A DNA stretch of 64,000 nt from Saprospiraceae bacterium (GCA_016714785.1 JADKCC010000025.1:107755-171754); one strand, 5' to 3'. Shown: positions 34,682 to 45,464, counted from the first letter of the stretch. Numbers and translations: made by a program. Notes: a model not told the origin generated them from the letters alone.

Positions 34682-35764
34682 CTAACAGCCTATATTTTGC
34701 TCTATAGCGTAAAATACTTTACCATCACTGTATAATTGGATGCCCATATTTGGTTTATTATTTTCATATTGTAAGACAGGAAACCAAGTATGGCCACCAT
34801 CTGCCGATGCGTTGATACCATCGATACTGCTACAGTGCAAAACGCCATTATGGAGTGTGACATTAGTGATGCCTCCTAGCTTTTGCAAAGCTTTGTCAGC
34901 CGTATGATTGTGCCAAGTTAGGCCACCATCAGAAGATACTTGGAGCTTTCCATTACCTGCATTTTTGTTTGGGTAGTCGCTCCTCACTATGGCTAAATCT
35001 TTTCCTAGCGTAAATAATTGATAACTATGATCTTTATCTCTGTCAACCAACAGATTATTGGCATTGGGTTTGGCTATAGACAATGTAGTCCACGATTTGC
35101 CCATATCATTAGAACGATGCAGACCACCTACGCCACTGATTATGATAAGATCATTTTGTAGTACGATATCCTGTGCCCATCCTTGATTGAAGATATGTTT
35201 CCAATGGTCACCATTATTGCTTGAAAGGTAAACGCCATGTTGCCCAGTGATGTAGAGATTGCCATGATGGTCTTCTTTTACTTCATTAACAACATTCAAA
35301 CCTGTAGGGAGTTTGATAGGTATCCATTGGTTGTGTCCTTTAGTTTTTTTATAAAGTGCGTCGTAAATAACGCAAGCATAATATGCGGTCGATGTTTCGA
35401 AAATTCCAACAACTGAATATCCAGTATTATCAGTTTTGTGAATGTACATTTCCCTTAAGTTTTCAGTAAGCCAAGTATTGCGTGGTGCACTTTGATTGAC
35501 ATATAGCTCGGATTTCGCAGAGCCAATGAAAGCTTGGCCTGAAGCAACTAAAACAGCATTTATATTGAGATTTTTTGGTAATCCATCCGAGATATCTTCC
35601 CATGATTTACCTTCATTGACGGAGCGCATGATCCTCCCTTCGAATTTATTTACATTGCTGTTAGCTAATGGTGGGTTATTAGTTTTTGATTGAAGATCGC
35701 CTTCTGAACAACCCAAAGTCAAAAGTAACAAAAAATTTACACACAGATTAAAAATAGACATCAT
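34682..35764 (-). CDS. BNR-repeat lipoprotein (sialidase/sortilin-like propeller)
   Basis: 360 residues. A lipoprotein signal ends at LLTLGCSEGD (Cys19). The body holds repeated Asp-box-like units: SVNEGKSWEDISDGLP, SSNNGDHWKHI, SNDMGKSWTTLS, SSDGGLTWHNH and SADGGHTWFPVL, the pattern of a BNR propeller, with blades about 45-50 residues apart. It would sit on the inner or outer membrane facing the periplasm or the outside. No catalytic set for sialidase can be seen, so a binding or sensing role is possible. It is divergent from the membrane-bound regulator at 35906. Confidence 0.82.
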   Translation of the reverse strand: MMSIFNLCVNFLLLLTLGCSEGDLQSKTNNPPLANSNVNKFEGRIMRSVNEGKSWEDISDGLPKNLNINAVLVASGQAFIGSAKSELYVNQSAPRNTWLTENLREMYIHKTDNTGYSVVGIFETSTAYYACVIYDALYKKTKGHNQWIPIKLPTGLNVVNEVKEDHHGNLYITGQHGVYLSSNNGDHWKHIFNQGWAQDIVLQNDLIIISGVGGLHRSNDMGKSWTTLSIAKPNANNLLVDRDKDHSYQLFTLGKDLAIVRSDYPNKNAGNGKLQVSSDGGLTWHNHTADKALQKLGGITNVTLHNGVLHCSSIDGINASADGGHTWFPVLQYENNKPNMGIQLYSDGKVFYAIEQNIGC

Positions 35765-35798
35765 GATTATTTTGTTATGAATTATTATGAAATATGAA

Positions 35799-35806
35799 CA
35801 AATGTA
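35799..35806 (-). promoter_or_regulatory. -7 box for the BNR lipoprotein gene
   Basis: TACATTTG on the minus strand; start near 35792, leader of about 28 nt. Confidence 0.55.
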
Positions 35807-35893
35807 ACTTAAAATGTCCCGTATTCAGGTTTGAAATCGAGTAAAAAAAGTGTAAATAAGTGTAAAATCAATAATTTACATTATTTATGAGCT

Positions 35894-35901
35894 TATCTTT
35901 G
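35894..35901 (+). promoter_or_regulatory. -7 box giving a leaderless transcript
   Basis: TATCTTTG ends 4 nt before the ATG at 35906, so the predicted first base is at or next to the start codon. There is no room for a ribosome-binding site. Confidence 0.6.
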
Positions 35902-35905
35902 CTCC

Positions 35906-36763
35906 ATGAATATCATAAAACAACCAATTTTAATAGTAAAAGTTATCATATTTTTATTTACCATTATTACGTCTAATGCCCAATCTACGGATATGGAGTT
36001 GAAGGTAGTAATGCGTAGTATAGGCAATAAAGTATTATGGGCACTTGGAGATTCCACATCGAGAGTACTACCGATCAAAGTATCTGACGAGGGAGATATT
36101 TATACCATATCCTTTGATAAGTCTATCAACATTAATTCTGACTCTTTGTATGATATTGTTACAAAAGAATTGAAAAGGGCTCAAGTATTCAATTTCGTTG
36201 CAGAATTAAAACAATGTCAAACCAATGATGTAGTACTTGCTTTTATTCACTACAATCCTAATGATTCTATACAGCCATGCAGAGGCAGGGAAACACCATT
36301 TGATTGCTATCAAATTGTTATTTCTGTCGCTCAAGGCACATCCAATATAAAAACTTATCTAGGGTTACTTTTTGTCACAATATTAGGTCTGACATTTTAT
36401 TATCAACGGAAAAAAATAAAATCAAACTCTAAAAATGAACCATTATTGGAATCTAAGAGTATGGAAAAAATTACGATAGGTCAATTTACATTCTTAATAT
36501 TTGAACAGCAATTGGTAAGAGATGGAGTAATTATTGATATGACTGAAAAAGAAGTAAAATTATTGAGGTTATTTTTAATGTCAATCAATCAAGTATTAAG
36601 TCGAGAGCAACTAATGGCCGAGATATGGGGCGAAAGTGGAGTTATGGTAATCTCAAGAAATATAGATGTTCTAGTATCTAAACTTCGCAAAAAACTGAGC
36701 ACTGATGAATCAATAAAAATTACGAATGTACACGGAGTAGGCTATAGGCTTGAAGTGGGTTGA
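35906..36763 (+). CDS. Membrane-anchored winged-helix regulator
   Basis: 285 residues. An N-terminal hydrophobic segment (about 8-25, VKVIIFLFTIITSNAQ) that may be a signal peptide or anchor, a periplasmic domain of about 120 residues (with Cys at about 109, 126 and 134), one transmembrane helix (TYLGLLFVTILGLTFYYQRK, about 150-169) and a C-terminal OmpR/PhoB-type winged helix (about 190-284: MTEKEVKLLRLFLMSINQVL, SREQLMAEIWG, SRNIDVLVSKLRKKLS and NVHGVGYRLEV). There is no receiver domain. This is a one-step membrane sensor like ToxR but with the order reversed. It is divergent from a propeller lipoprotein, which may be its ligand source or target. Sensing is inferred. Confidence 0.88.
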   Translation: MNIIKQPILIVKVIIFLFTIITSNAQSTDMELKVVMRSIGNKVLWALGDSTSRVLPIKVSDEGDIYTISFDKSININSDSLYDIVTKELKRAQVFNFVAELKQCQTNDVVLAFIHYNPNDSIQPCRGRETPFDCYQIVISVAQGTSNIKTYLGLLFVTILGLTFYYQRKKIKSNSKNEPLLESKSMEKITIGQFTFLIFEQQLVRDGVIIDMTEKEVKLLRLFLMSINQVLSREQLMAEIWGESGVMVISRNIDVLVSKLRKKLSTDESIKITNVHGVGYRLEVG

Positions 36764-37199
36764 AAGAAATTTTTTTAAGAATTTAATGCTGAATTTATCA
36801 TATAACATGTTAACAAACTTGGGAGTTATTACCCAATTTTGGTTACAATTTATATGTCAATATTTGTTAATGGAATAAAGTAAAAAGTCCCATTTTCAAA
36901 TTACTTCTTCCTCTAACAATATTTGGAATATGATACAATAATTTATTTTTTTTGCTATTATTCAAAATAATATATATTATCAAAAGATGTAATATTGTTA
37001 GTTGTAATAGTCGTGATAAATTTAATACTGTGCAATGATTGTACAGTGAAATTTTATTTTAAGAGATTGATGATATTATAAACTAACCTATTTGGGTTAT
37101 AAAACGTATTATAGAAATGTAAAATATTTGGCATGGCTTTTGTTGGTACACCATTGATTATAAATGTTTTTATAGGATAATCCCAAACAAAATACGATT
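36764..37199. other. Intergenic, 436 bp, AT-rich
   Basis: Between the regulator and the giant adhesin gene. I see no gene, no strong hairpin and no clear TAnnTTTG box; the sequence is very AT-rich. A promoter for the adhesin probably lies here but cannot be placed. Confidence 0.5.
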
Positions 37200-37808
37200 A
37201 TGTTGATCTCCCGTAAGTTAAAAGAAGTATTTTTTATTTCATTGCTGCTTGTATATGCAAGCATTTCTGCATTTGGACAGAAAGATTGCAACTGCAATCC
37301 ACAAATAGAAATCTTAATGGATGATTGTGCCACGCAGGGACAGCAAACAGAAGTTGGTTTCTATATATATGATAGTTTTCTGTCCAATCAAGGTGCAAAT
37401 AAGTGGGTAAAAGTTTTTGCTGGCAATGAATTGGTTTTAGATAAGGCAATCCAATTTTCTGAAAAAGGTATATTTGGAGAAGTGTTCAAATTTGCTCCAT
37501 CATCTGATACTAAGATTTTGGTAGAATTTCATTGTGATAAAGATAAGTGTTATAACACTTCAACTAAATCATTAAGAACGATTCCTGACTATACAGTATC
37601 ATACAAAGACATAAGTTGCTTTGGAAGCTCTAATGGTGAAGTAAAATTGATGCCTGAAACCATCCAAGGAATAGACTTAGTTTGGGAATCTGGAGAGCGC
37701 AAAAATTTTGTAGAAAAAATGCATGAAGGTCTTTACAAAGTCACCGTAGAAAACACTAATGGATGTAAAGAAGTCAAAGAAATTTTCATTCGTGAACCAA
37801 ACCTTTAA
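37200..37808 (+). CDS. Giant T9SS adhesin, N-terminal fragment
   Basis: 202 residues: a signal peptide (FFISLLLVYASISAFGQ), a first beta domain with Cys pairs (DCNCNPQIEILMDDCATQG), and then a SprB-like repeat (VSYKDISCFGSSNGEVKLMP ... HEGLYKVTVENTNGCKE). The frame stops at 37806, but the protein clearly continues in other frames (LEVSGGQGSYTFDWDHDG, EVMVMDQNGCWTQEN), so this is only the start of a gene that ends at 45444. Confidence 0.8.
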   Translation: MLISRKLKEVFFISLLLVYASISAFGQKDCNCNPQIEILMDDCATQGQQTEVGFYIYDSFLSNQGANKWVKVFAGNELVLDKAIQFSEKGIFGEVFKFAPSSDTKILVEFHCDKDKCYNTSTKSLRTIPDYTVSYKDISCFGSSNGEVKLMPETIQGIDLVWESGERKNFVEKMHEGLYKVTVENTNGCKEVKEIFIREPNL

Positions 37809-39101
37809 GCTTAGAACCTAAGTCTTTCTGTAGATGATGGCAGTAGTAACTAATTATGTACAATTAGAAGTAAGTGGAGGTCAAGGATCGTACACTTTTG
37901 ATTGGGATCATGATGGATGGGTGATATGGGATGACAAATCATACTATTATTCAGTGAAGATGAAACACATGAGGTAATGGTCATGGACCAAAATGGTTGT
38001 TGGACACAAGAAAATAAGTTTTAGTAAAGAAAATCTAAAAGATTTTGTCCGTCAAAGATGTGACCATCAGAGCTGATAAGAAAATGGAAGATGAGTACAC
38101 TACAAGTTCAATTTGCTCAAGTCTCAGATCCAGATATTGGAGATATAGATGGAGATGGGGGTTTCTGGTAGTTATTTTAATGAAATTTCATTATAACCCA
38201 AAAAAGTATCAATGCAACAAATGATACAATTTATGCTGAAATAAGGCAAATCAGTGAGTTAAAAAGAAAGCTATTGCTATATTCTTTTTCAACTTGCAAT
38301 TTATTTTGATAGTAATGCATGAATTGCTCAATGATACTATTCCCAAATGATTAACCTTTTATTTAAATTTACCTCTTCATTTCCAACAACAAAGGTATAT
38401 TTGTTGAAATGGTTGGTAAGTTTATGACACATAGAGATACAAATATTGGAACTGCCTGTTCGAACTATACTTGAGACAAAATCCAATGCATGAAACCTAT
38501 TTTTGATTTACGGAATACGATGTTTGTTTATACATTAAGGAGGTGAATCAAAGAAAAGGGGTTCTTTCTGTTCAGCAATAAATCAGTTAATTTAACTTCA
38601 GACATAATTTCAATTTGCAAAAATGATCGTTTATTTCACTTTGAAGCTAATCCAGGCCTACAACGTTAAACCAAGATTTTCATATAAATGAAAACCAAGA
38701 TCATCCATCAATTTTGGGATTGAATGGAGTACATATATTATTGATCCAAATACTTCCATATAGAATGTCATTTATAAAATATAAACCGAAAGTTGTCAAA
38801 CACTTACTTGTTAAGTGCATCTGTTACTATCAACATCCTACCTTTTCCATCTGTTCAAATCAACCAATTTGATGCACAAGTTTGCGAAAAAGAAGAAATA
38901 AGATTGATCTTCATCTTCTAACCACATGGGAAATATTAGTAAATCAACTACCAGTGGTTTTTTAGATCAAATAATTACCAACACCTTTCCAAATTCTAAT
39001 AGTGCCAACTAATAGTCCCTGATGCTGATGTCACGGGGGAATATATAGTCAGAGCCACTCAATCCAATGGTTGTTTTGCTCAAGATACTGGTCAAGTTCA
39101 A
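37809..39101 (+). pseudogene. Frameshifted zone in the giant adhesin
   Basis: Homology can be followed in pieces through all three frames: LEVSGGQGSYTFDWDHDG near 37875, VMVMDQNGCWTQEN near 37980, and VSDPDIGDIDGDG near 38115. After that the sequence is very AT-rich and unreadable until a clean frame resumes at about 39000 (TGEYIVRATQSNGCFAQDTG). At least five shifts are needed in the first 350 bp, while flanking kilobases are clean. Confidence 0.6.
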
Positions 39102-41204
39102 GTGATTGATCTCCCAAAAGTAAATTCACAAGTGCTGACCAATGCCAATTGTTTTGGTTTGAGTAGTGCAATGGTAGATGTCACTGTCCAAGGAATATTG
39201 GACTACACTGGCTATACTTTTGAGTGGGTCGGTGTCAATACTGATACTATGCGCTCAGGAAGAATTCAAAGCAACCTTCCAGCTGATACTTTTTTAATTA
39301 CAGTCACTACACCGCCATTGAACAATGGAGGGCCAATATGCTCTATCGTAGATACGGTCGTCATACAATCACACCCACCTATAGGTATTCTTTGTAACCC
39401 AAAGGATACGATGATCGCTTGTTTCGGTAGTATGAATATCAATAGAACTATTTCAGTTAGCCCACTTGCTGTTGGACCATTTGGCTATAGCTTGAATAGT
39501 TTATCAGGTCCTTTCGACACATTAAATACCTTTACAGGGTTGGGTGTTGGTAATAATCCAGCCATTTTATCACGAGATTTCAAAGTATATGTAAGAGATG
39601 GTAATGGCTGTATAGATAGTTGCTCATTCACCATCATGCAGCCTCAGCAACTAATGTGTTCTATTCAAGGAACTGATTTGACATGTTTCCAAAATGGAAG
39701 TGGTATAGCTACTGCAAACGTAATAGGAGGTACATCGCCTTATAGATATGCGTGGAGCAATGGTACTACAGAAGGACCGACGACCAATACGTCATCTAGC
39801 ATCAGTGGACTTTCTGCTGGAACTTACGGACTTACAGTTACTGATGCCAATAACTGTACGACCACGTGTACCATCGTAGTCAACCAACCTTTGGCAATAT
39901 CACCTAATGTACCTCCAGTTACTGTTTGTTTGGATTTTGATACCCAAATCATAGCTGCGCCTACAGGTGGTACTGGGTCTTATGCCTATACTTGGAGTCT
40001 AATGGATGCAGCCGACACTGATGCAACAGAAGATAATCTTATTGGCACTACCAATGATGCCATACAAGATTTTACCGCTTGGTGTTTGAAGCCAGGAATA
40101 GTTACTTTATCTCTAGAAGTGAGAGATCAGAACAATTGTTCGACTTCCACTACTGCCACTGTTAATATGAATTCATGTTTTGACTTAGCGATTAGAAAAA
40201 GAGTAGCATTGCCAAATAAGCAGTACTACCCAGGCGATACAGTCACATTCAATATTGAAGTTTTTAATCAAGGTACTATCAATGCCACAGACGTAAGAAT
40301 ATCAGATATTTTGGATGTTAATATGCAGTATAATCTTACTCATAATACCGCGGCCCTTATGGGGAATGACCAAAACTGGACAGCGGGTAGTAATGATTCT
40401 ATTCATACTATAATTAATAGGATTAATGTTGGTCAAAAAGAAATAGTAAAAGTCGTACTCATCATAAAAGCAGATACAGATAGCCAAAATATGATCAATA
40501 CAGCACTGATTTCTGGTAAGAAGAGTGAAGTGCCTTATGGCTTAAGTTTTAGATATAAAGACAATCCTATTGATGAAGATGAAATATTGCCACCACTTAA
40601 TTTTCCTCCTATCAAACAACCAGAGAAGGATGATCAAATATGTGATAACAGGAACGCATTGCTATTTGCAGGTGAGTGCGCTTTGGGAGATGATCCTGAT
40701 GACGAAGATGGCGAAGACTTTGCAATCGTTAGTATTTGCCAATTGCAAGGTAGCACAGTCAATAGAGCAGAATGTGTTTCAAGTGCAACTAGGATTCAAG
40801 GTATTGTACTAAATACTCCAGAAAATAGAAATGAAATGGATCCTACAGGAAATGGAGACGGTATAATAAATAATGGTGATACCGGAAATTTAGTGACATC
40901 ATTTCACCATACATCCCTTGACGCCATGCGGGATTCTTTTCCTATCACGGGCAAAATAATATTCAGTAATGGAAATGGAGGCGTCAATTCATCCAATGGG
41001 ATTCTTACGCCACAAGGTGACTTAAGAGTTTTTTCTAATCAAAAAGTACAAATTTTTGCAAGGTTAATATCTTTAGATGAGTGTGTAGGAGTGTCAATAT
41101 TAAACTTAGATTTTACACCGCAACCCACTATCAATGACCAACCTGAGAATAAACTTGCCATATTAGATCAAGAAGATGTTTGTTTTAATGTAAGCAGTAG
41201 ATAA
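39102..41204 (+). CDS. Giant T9SS adhesin, middle fragment
   Basis: 700 residues in one frame. Order: a SprB-like repeat (LTNANCFGLSSAMVDVTVQG), further beta domains, a full SprB repeat (GTDLTCFQNGSGIATANVIG ... GLSAGTYGLTVTDANNCTTT, about residues 185-265), a PKD-like segment (GGTGSYAYTWSLMDAADTDA), and a DUF11-like domain (CFDLAIRKRVALPNKQYYPG, then TFNIEVFNQGTINATDVRIS, about 360-465), then an acidic segment. The frame really opens upstream of the first possible start codon. It ends NVSSR at 41204 only because of a single frameshift; the next fragment continues VDNSLGIPFTIQWQ. Confidence 0.82.
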   Translation: MIDLPKVNSQVLTNANCFGLSSAMVDVTVQGILDYTGYTFEWVGVNTDTMRSGRIQSNLPADTFLITVTTPPLNNGGPICSIVDTVVIQSHPPIGILCNPKDTMIACFGSMNINRTISVSPLAVGPFGYSLNSLSGPFDTLNTFTGLGVGNNPAILSRDFKVYVRDGNGCIDSCSFTIMQPQQLMCSIQGTDLTCFQNGSGIATANVIGGTSPYRYAWSNGTTEGPTTNTSSSISGLSAGTYGLTVTDANNCTTTCTIVVNQPLAISPNVPPVTVCLDFDTQIIAAPTGGTGSYAYTWSLMDAADTDATEDNLIGTTNDAIQDFTAWCLKPGIVTLSLEVRDQNNCSTSTTATVNMNSCFDLAIRKRVALPNKQYYPGDTVTFNIEVFNQGTINATDVRISDILDVNMQYNLTHNTAALMGNDQNWTAGSNDSIHTIINRINVGQKEIVKVVLIIKADTDSQNMINTALISGKKSEVPYGLSFRYKDNPIDEDEILPPLNFPPIKQPEKDDQICDNRNALLFAGECALGDDPDDEDGEDFAIVSICQLQGSTVNRAECVSSATRIQGIVLNTPENRNEMDPTGNGDGIINNGDTGNLVTSFHHTSLDAMRDSFPITGKIIFSNGNGGVNSSNGILTPQGDLRVFSNQKVQIFARLISLDECVGVSILNLDFTPQPTINDQPENKLAILDQEDVCFNVSSR

Positions 41205-41208
41205 CAGT

Positions 41209-44200
41209 TTGGGTATTCCTTTCACTATACAATGGCAGCAAAATATCAATAATGTTTTTGTGGATATACCTGGAGCTACAAACCCTGAATACTGCATAGA
41301 CCAAGTAACGGCCGAATACGATAGAAGACAATTTAGAGTATTGACCTTTGAATCATCAGACAATTTAAGGTCTTGTGCCATAAGTTCAGCTGCGGCTACC
41401 TTGGAGATTGAAGGAGACCCAGTACTAGTGTGTAATGACTTGGTCAATATTTCTTTAGATCATAATTGTTTGGCGTTGATTACTCCTGATATGGTATTGG
41501 AAGATACAAGATTTGAATCAAGATTAAGGATCAGGATAGTCGATAATCAAAATATAGCAGTGCCGAATCCAATTACTTCTGCATACGTAGGAGAAACATT
41601 GACCGTATATGCTTATGATATTTTAAATGGTAATTCTTGTTGGTCCACTATTAAGATAGAAGATAAATTACCGCCAGTTATAACTTGCCCACAGGATTAT
41701 ACGGTAAGTTGTGCAAATAATAATTTCTTTCCACCTACTCCGTTATTTGCAGATGCTTGCGATCCAACAGCTACCATGCAGTTGGTTGGAAATGTACTCA
41801 CTGAGTTAGCATGCGGCAGACAAGATAGTGTAATAGCCATCAGAGAGTTGACATATATTGCCAAGGATAAATATGGTAATACTTCCGCCCCTTGTATATT
41901 TAGGGTATATTATAAATCTATCAATATTAATAATATAGTTTGGCCTTCTAATCTCGAGTTAAGTTGTAGGGTAGTGCCGACCTATCCAGCGTGGGATTTT
42001 AATAGAAATGGCAAACCTGATCCATCTGAGACTGGAGTACCAAAAATTCTCGGACTTGATTTGGCCTTTGCTAGTTCAGTAGATTTGATTTCAAATACAT
42101 ATTGTAAAGTCAATGTCGCTTATCATGATACAGAGTTGGCATTATGTGGAAATACTTATAAAATTGTAAGAGATTGGACGGTATTGGATTGGTGCAATGG
42201 TATAATATTGAGACACGCACAGTTGATAGCTATAAAAGATAATCAAGGGCCAGTAGTCTCTTGTCCTTTGGATCAAAATTATGACATATTTACACAGGAT
42301 CACGCATGTACCGCAGATTTTGAAGTACCAGCGCCAATTGTAATTAGTGATTGTAATAGCACAACATGGAGTGTAGGATATCTGTTGGCAGATAATAACG
42401 GATTGGCACCAGTCAATGGTCAATATATTACAGACAATGTAGTGCAAATTGGAAGTAAGTTTACCATTACCGATCTACCTACAGGAAGGACATGGTTACG
42501 ATACACTGTAATAGATGCATGCGAAAACATATCTTATTGTTATACAGAGGTGACCGTATATGACAAAATTAGACCGACACCGATTTGTGACGAATTTACA
42601 GTGGTTACACTCACTCACAATGGAAAAGCTTTAGTATATGCAGAAACTTTTGATGATGGAAGCCATGACAATTGCTCTGAAGTTAGTTTTTCTGTACGGA
42701 GGCTGACTGCTGGTTGTGGTTCAAATGGCTCTTCAGATGAAAGTATTAATCCTTTTGGACCTTATGTCGAGCTTTGTTGTGGAGATGTAGGCACAGAAAT
42801 AATGGTAGAACTAAAAGTCAAAGATGCTTCTGGTAATGAAAATTCTTGTATGGTCACAGCCATAGTAAATGATAAAGTACCACCAGTGATCACTTGTCCT
42901 GCTCCTATACTAATCTCATGTGGGGCAGACACATCAGCCAATGTGCTTGGTAAGCCTATATATTCTGCTGCACCTATCAGTACTCCATATTATAGTGATA
43001 ATTGCCTTGATTTGAAATTGACATGGCAAAATAGAGGTACAATCAGTGAATGTGGACAAGGTATTATTACTAGGACATTTACGGTAACAGATAAAGCTGG
43101 AAATAAAACATCTTGTGAACAAATAATAACAGTCAGGAATACCACACCTTACAATGGGCCTGTACTTTATGTGTCACCATCTCCTTATGCTAATGGATTG
43201 ACATGGAAAAATTTGGAACCAAGATCTATGACGGGCTGTATGACTTCTGATATAAATCCTGCCAATACAGGTGAACCAGAACTAGGTAACGGTGCATGTA
43301 GTTTGGTTGCAAAAAATTATGAAGATCAGATAGTTCCATTTGTGGATGGTGTGTGCTTCAAGATACTTAGAAAATGGACAGTAATAGATTGGTGTAAATT
43401 TTCTCCCAATACTGACATCAATGGTGATTTATATCCAACTGTTCCTGTTTTGGGTGTAAATATGTGGACTTATATTCAAACAATTGCAGTATCTGAAACA
43501 GACGCTCCAGTTTTGCAAAATTGTAGTAAAGGTGATACTGAAACCACAGCTGAAAATTGTACGGCACAGGTAGAACTTATCAATACGGCGCAAGATTGTA
43601 CACCGAATGAAAAACTGAGATGGACATACACCATTGATACATATAATGATGGTATTGGTCCATTTATAAATGGATCATCCAATAATGCATCAGGTAATTA
43701 CCCAGTTGGCTTACATAATATAAGCTGGACTGTAGAAGATATGTGTGGAAATCAATCTACGTGTTCGCATACTTTTAGAGTGGTGGATAAGAAAAAGCCA
43801 ACACCTTACTGTATATCTGAACTTAGCACAGTGATAATGCCTACTGTAGGTCAAGTAGAGTTATGGGCTAAAGATTTTGACAAAGGGTCATCTGATAATT
43901 GTCCAGTGACAGGTTGCGGATTGAAATTTACATTTAACGGTTTCAAACCACCGGTGACTATATCTGAAGTGTTATTTGATGTAAATGGAAATATTGCAGG
44001 TTCATGGCCTACAACAAATGCTACTCTTTTGGACCTTTATGCAAATGGGATATATCAAAGATGGCTGCCATCTACGTGTTCTTCAGCAAAACTTTATACC
44101 TGTGATGATCTAGGTTCAAACACTGAAAATATGAGCGTTTGGGATGCCGGTGGTAATACAGATTTTTGTACCGTAAAATTATTTGTTCAAGCTAATGGAA

Positions 44201-45444
44201 CTTCTTGCCCTGGATATAGAATTGCAGGCAATATTGGTACAGAGTATAATAATATGGTATCAAATGTCAGTTTATTGCTAAGTAATGATGTCAATAATGA
44301 ATCAGTTGCCGTGGTCTCTGATGTAAATGGATATTTTGAATTTAATGCAATAACTCCAGGTACGTCATATACCATCATACCTGAAAAAGACACAGATCAC
44401 CTGAACGGTGTCTCAACTTTAGATTTAGTCATCATACAGCGCCATATCTTAGGATTGAGTGATTTGGATTCGCCGTACAAGTTTAAAGCGGCTGACATCA
44501 ATAATGACAAAAAAATAACAGCATCAGACTTAGTAGAATTAAGGAAACTGATCCTAGGTGTTTTCAATAAATATCCAAAAAATACATCTTGGAGATTTGT
44601 GGATAAAGCAGAAAAGATAAATGTAAATGGCGACGTATTTTTTGCCAATGAATATGTAAGACATGATACTATAAATACAGCCATGATGCAAAGCAACTTT
44701 GTAGCCATCAAAGTAGGTGATGTCAATGGTTCTGCATCGGTAAATGCTCAAAATATTTCTTTGGAACAGAGGGCATCACAGAAATTGACACTCTCTACTT
44801 TTGATCAATCATTTAAGAAAGGAGAAAGTCTTAAGATACCAATATTGGCTGATAATTTTACCAATATTTCAGGAGCTCAATGGACATTGAATTATGATGT
44901 TTCTAATTTGGTATATAAAAACATCGAACCTGGAGCATTAGATTTAACTGCCGAAAACATTAATGTAGTGGATGGGAAAATTGCTTTTAGCTGGAATGAT
45001 ATTGAAGTACTGTCAATGGAGCCCAACACGGTACTTTTTACCCTTGAATTCATGACCCAAGATGCTGGAAATATTTCAAGCAGCCTAAGTTTATCATCTG
45101 ATATTGCAAAGGCGGAAGCTTATACTCGAAATCTTGAAGCTATTCAGATGGATTTACAGATCCGCAATAGTAATCTGGATGTATTTGCTTTGGAACAAAA
45201 CAATCCAAATCCATTTACAACGACCACAACTATTAGCTTTACATTGCCTGAAGATGGGCATGCCACAGTGAATATTTTCGATATCACAGGTAAGGTGCTT
45301 AAATCAATAAATGGGCAGTTTGCAAAAGGTAAAAATGAACTAATGTTATCGGCCGAAGACTTTAATGCACAAGGAGTAATGTTTTACGAGCTAGAAAGTA
45401 AAGGACGTAAAGCAACTAAAAAGATGATATATTTGTACAAGTAA
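41209..45444 (+). CDS. Giant T9SS adhesin, C-terminal fragment
   Basis: 1411 residues. Several HYR-like or Ig-like beta domains, each with Cys pairs and a lead-in such as DKLPPVITCPQDYTVSCAN (about 147) and DKVPPVITCPAPILISCGAD (about 555). A SdrD B-like segment (GNIGTEYNNMVSNVSLLLSN) leads to a dockerin type I-like pair of EF-hand repeats (about 1065-1125: DTDHLNGVSTLDLVIIQRHI and KAADINNDKKITASDLVELR). A cohesin-like domain follows (about 1180-1310: FKKGESLKIPILADNFTNIS ... FTLEFMTQDAG), and then a type A T9SS sorting domain (NNPNPFTTTTTISFTLPEDG to the end). The complete protein, from 37200, would have about 2700 residues, secreted and surface-attached. Confidence 0.85.
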   Translation: MGIPFTIQWQQNINNVFVDIPGATNPEYCIDQVTAEYDRRQFRVLTFESSDNLRSCAISSAAATLEIEGDPVLVCNDLVNISLDHNCLALITPDMVLEDTRFESRLRIRIVDNQNIAVPNPITSAYVGETLTVYAYDILNGNSCWSTIKIEDKLPPVITCPQDYTVSCANNNFFPPTPLFADACDPTATMQLVGNVLTELACGRQDSVIAIRELTYIAKDKYGNTSAPCIFRVYYKSININNIVWPSNLELSCRVVPTYPAWDFNRNGKPDPSETGVPKILGLDLAFASSVDLISNTYCKVNVAYHDTELALCGNTYKIVRDWTVLDWCNGIILRHAQLIAIKDNQGPVVSCPLDQNYDIFTQDHACTADFEVPAPIVISDCNSTTWSVGYLLADNNGLAPVNGQYITDNVVQIGSKFTITDLPTGRTWLRYTVIDACENISYCYTEVTVYDKIRPTPICDEFTVVTLTHNGKALVYAETFDDGSHDNCSEVSFSVRRLTAGCGSNGSSDESINPFGPYVELCCGDVGTEIMVELKVKDASGNENSCMVTAIVNDKVPPVITCPAPILISCGADTSANVLGKPIYSAAPISTPYYSDNCLDLKLTWQNRGTISECGQGIITRTFTVTDKAGNKTSCEQIITVRNTTPYNGPVLYVSPSPYANGLTWKNLEPRSMTGCMTSDINPANTGEPELGNGACSLVAKNYEDQIVPFVDGVCFKILRKWTVIDWCKFSPNTDINGDLYPTVPVLGVNMWTYIQTIAVSETDAPVLQNCSKGDTETTAENCTAQVELINTAQDCTPNEKLRWTYTIDTYNDGIGPFINGSSNNASGNYPVGLHNISWTVEDMCGNQSTCSHTFRVVDKKKPTPYCISELSTVIMPTVGQVELWAKDFDKGSSDNCPVTGCGLKFTFNGFKPPVTISEVLFDVNGNIAGSWPTTNATLLDLYANGIYQRWLPSTCSSAKLYTCDDLGSNTENMSVWDAGGNTDFCTVKLFVQANGTSCPGYRIAGNIGTEYNNMVSNVSLLLSNDVNNESVAVVSDVNGYFEFNAITPGTSYTIIPEKDTDHLNGVSTLDLVIIQRHILGLSDLDSPYKFKAADINNDKKITASDLVELRKLILGVFNKYPKNTSWRFVDKAEKINVNGDVFFANEYVRHDTINTAMMQSNFVAIKVGDVNGSASVNAQNISLEQRASQKLTLSTFDQSFKKGESLKIPILADNFTNISGAQWTLNYDVSNLVYKNIEPGALDLTAENINVVDGKIAFSWNDIEVLSMEPNTVLFTLEFMTQDAGNISSSLSLSSDIAKAEAYTRNLEAIQMDLQIRNSNLDVFALEQNNPNPFTTTTTISFTLPEDGHATVNIFDITGKVLKSINGQFAKGKNELMLSAEDFNAQGVMFYELESKGRKATKKMIYLYK

Positions 45445-45464
45445 GTAATTTACTTACTTAAAAC

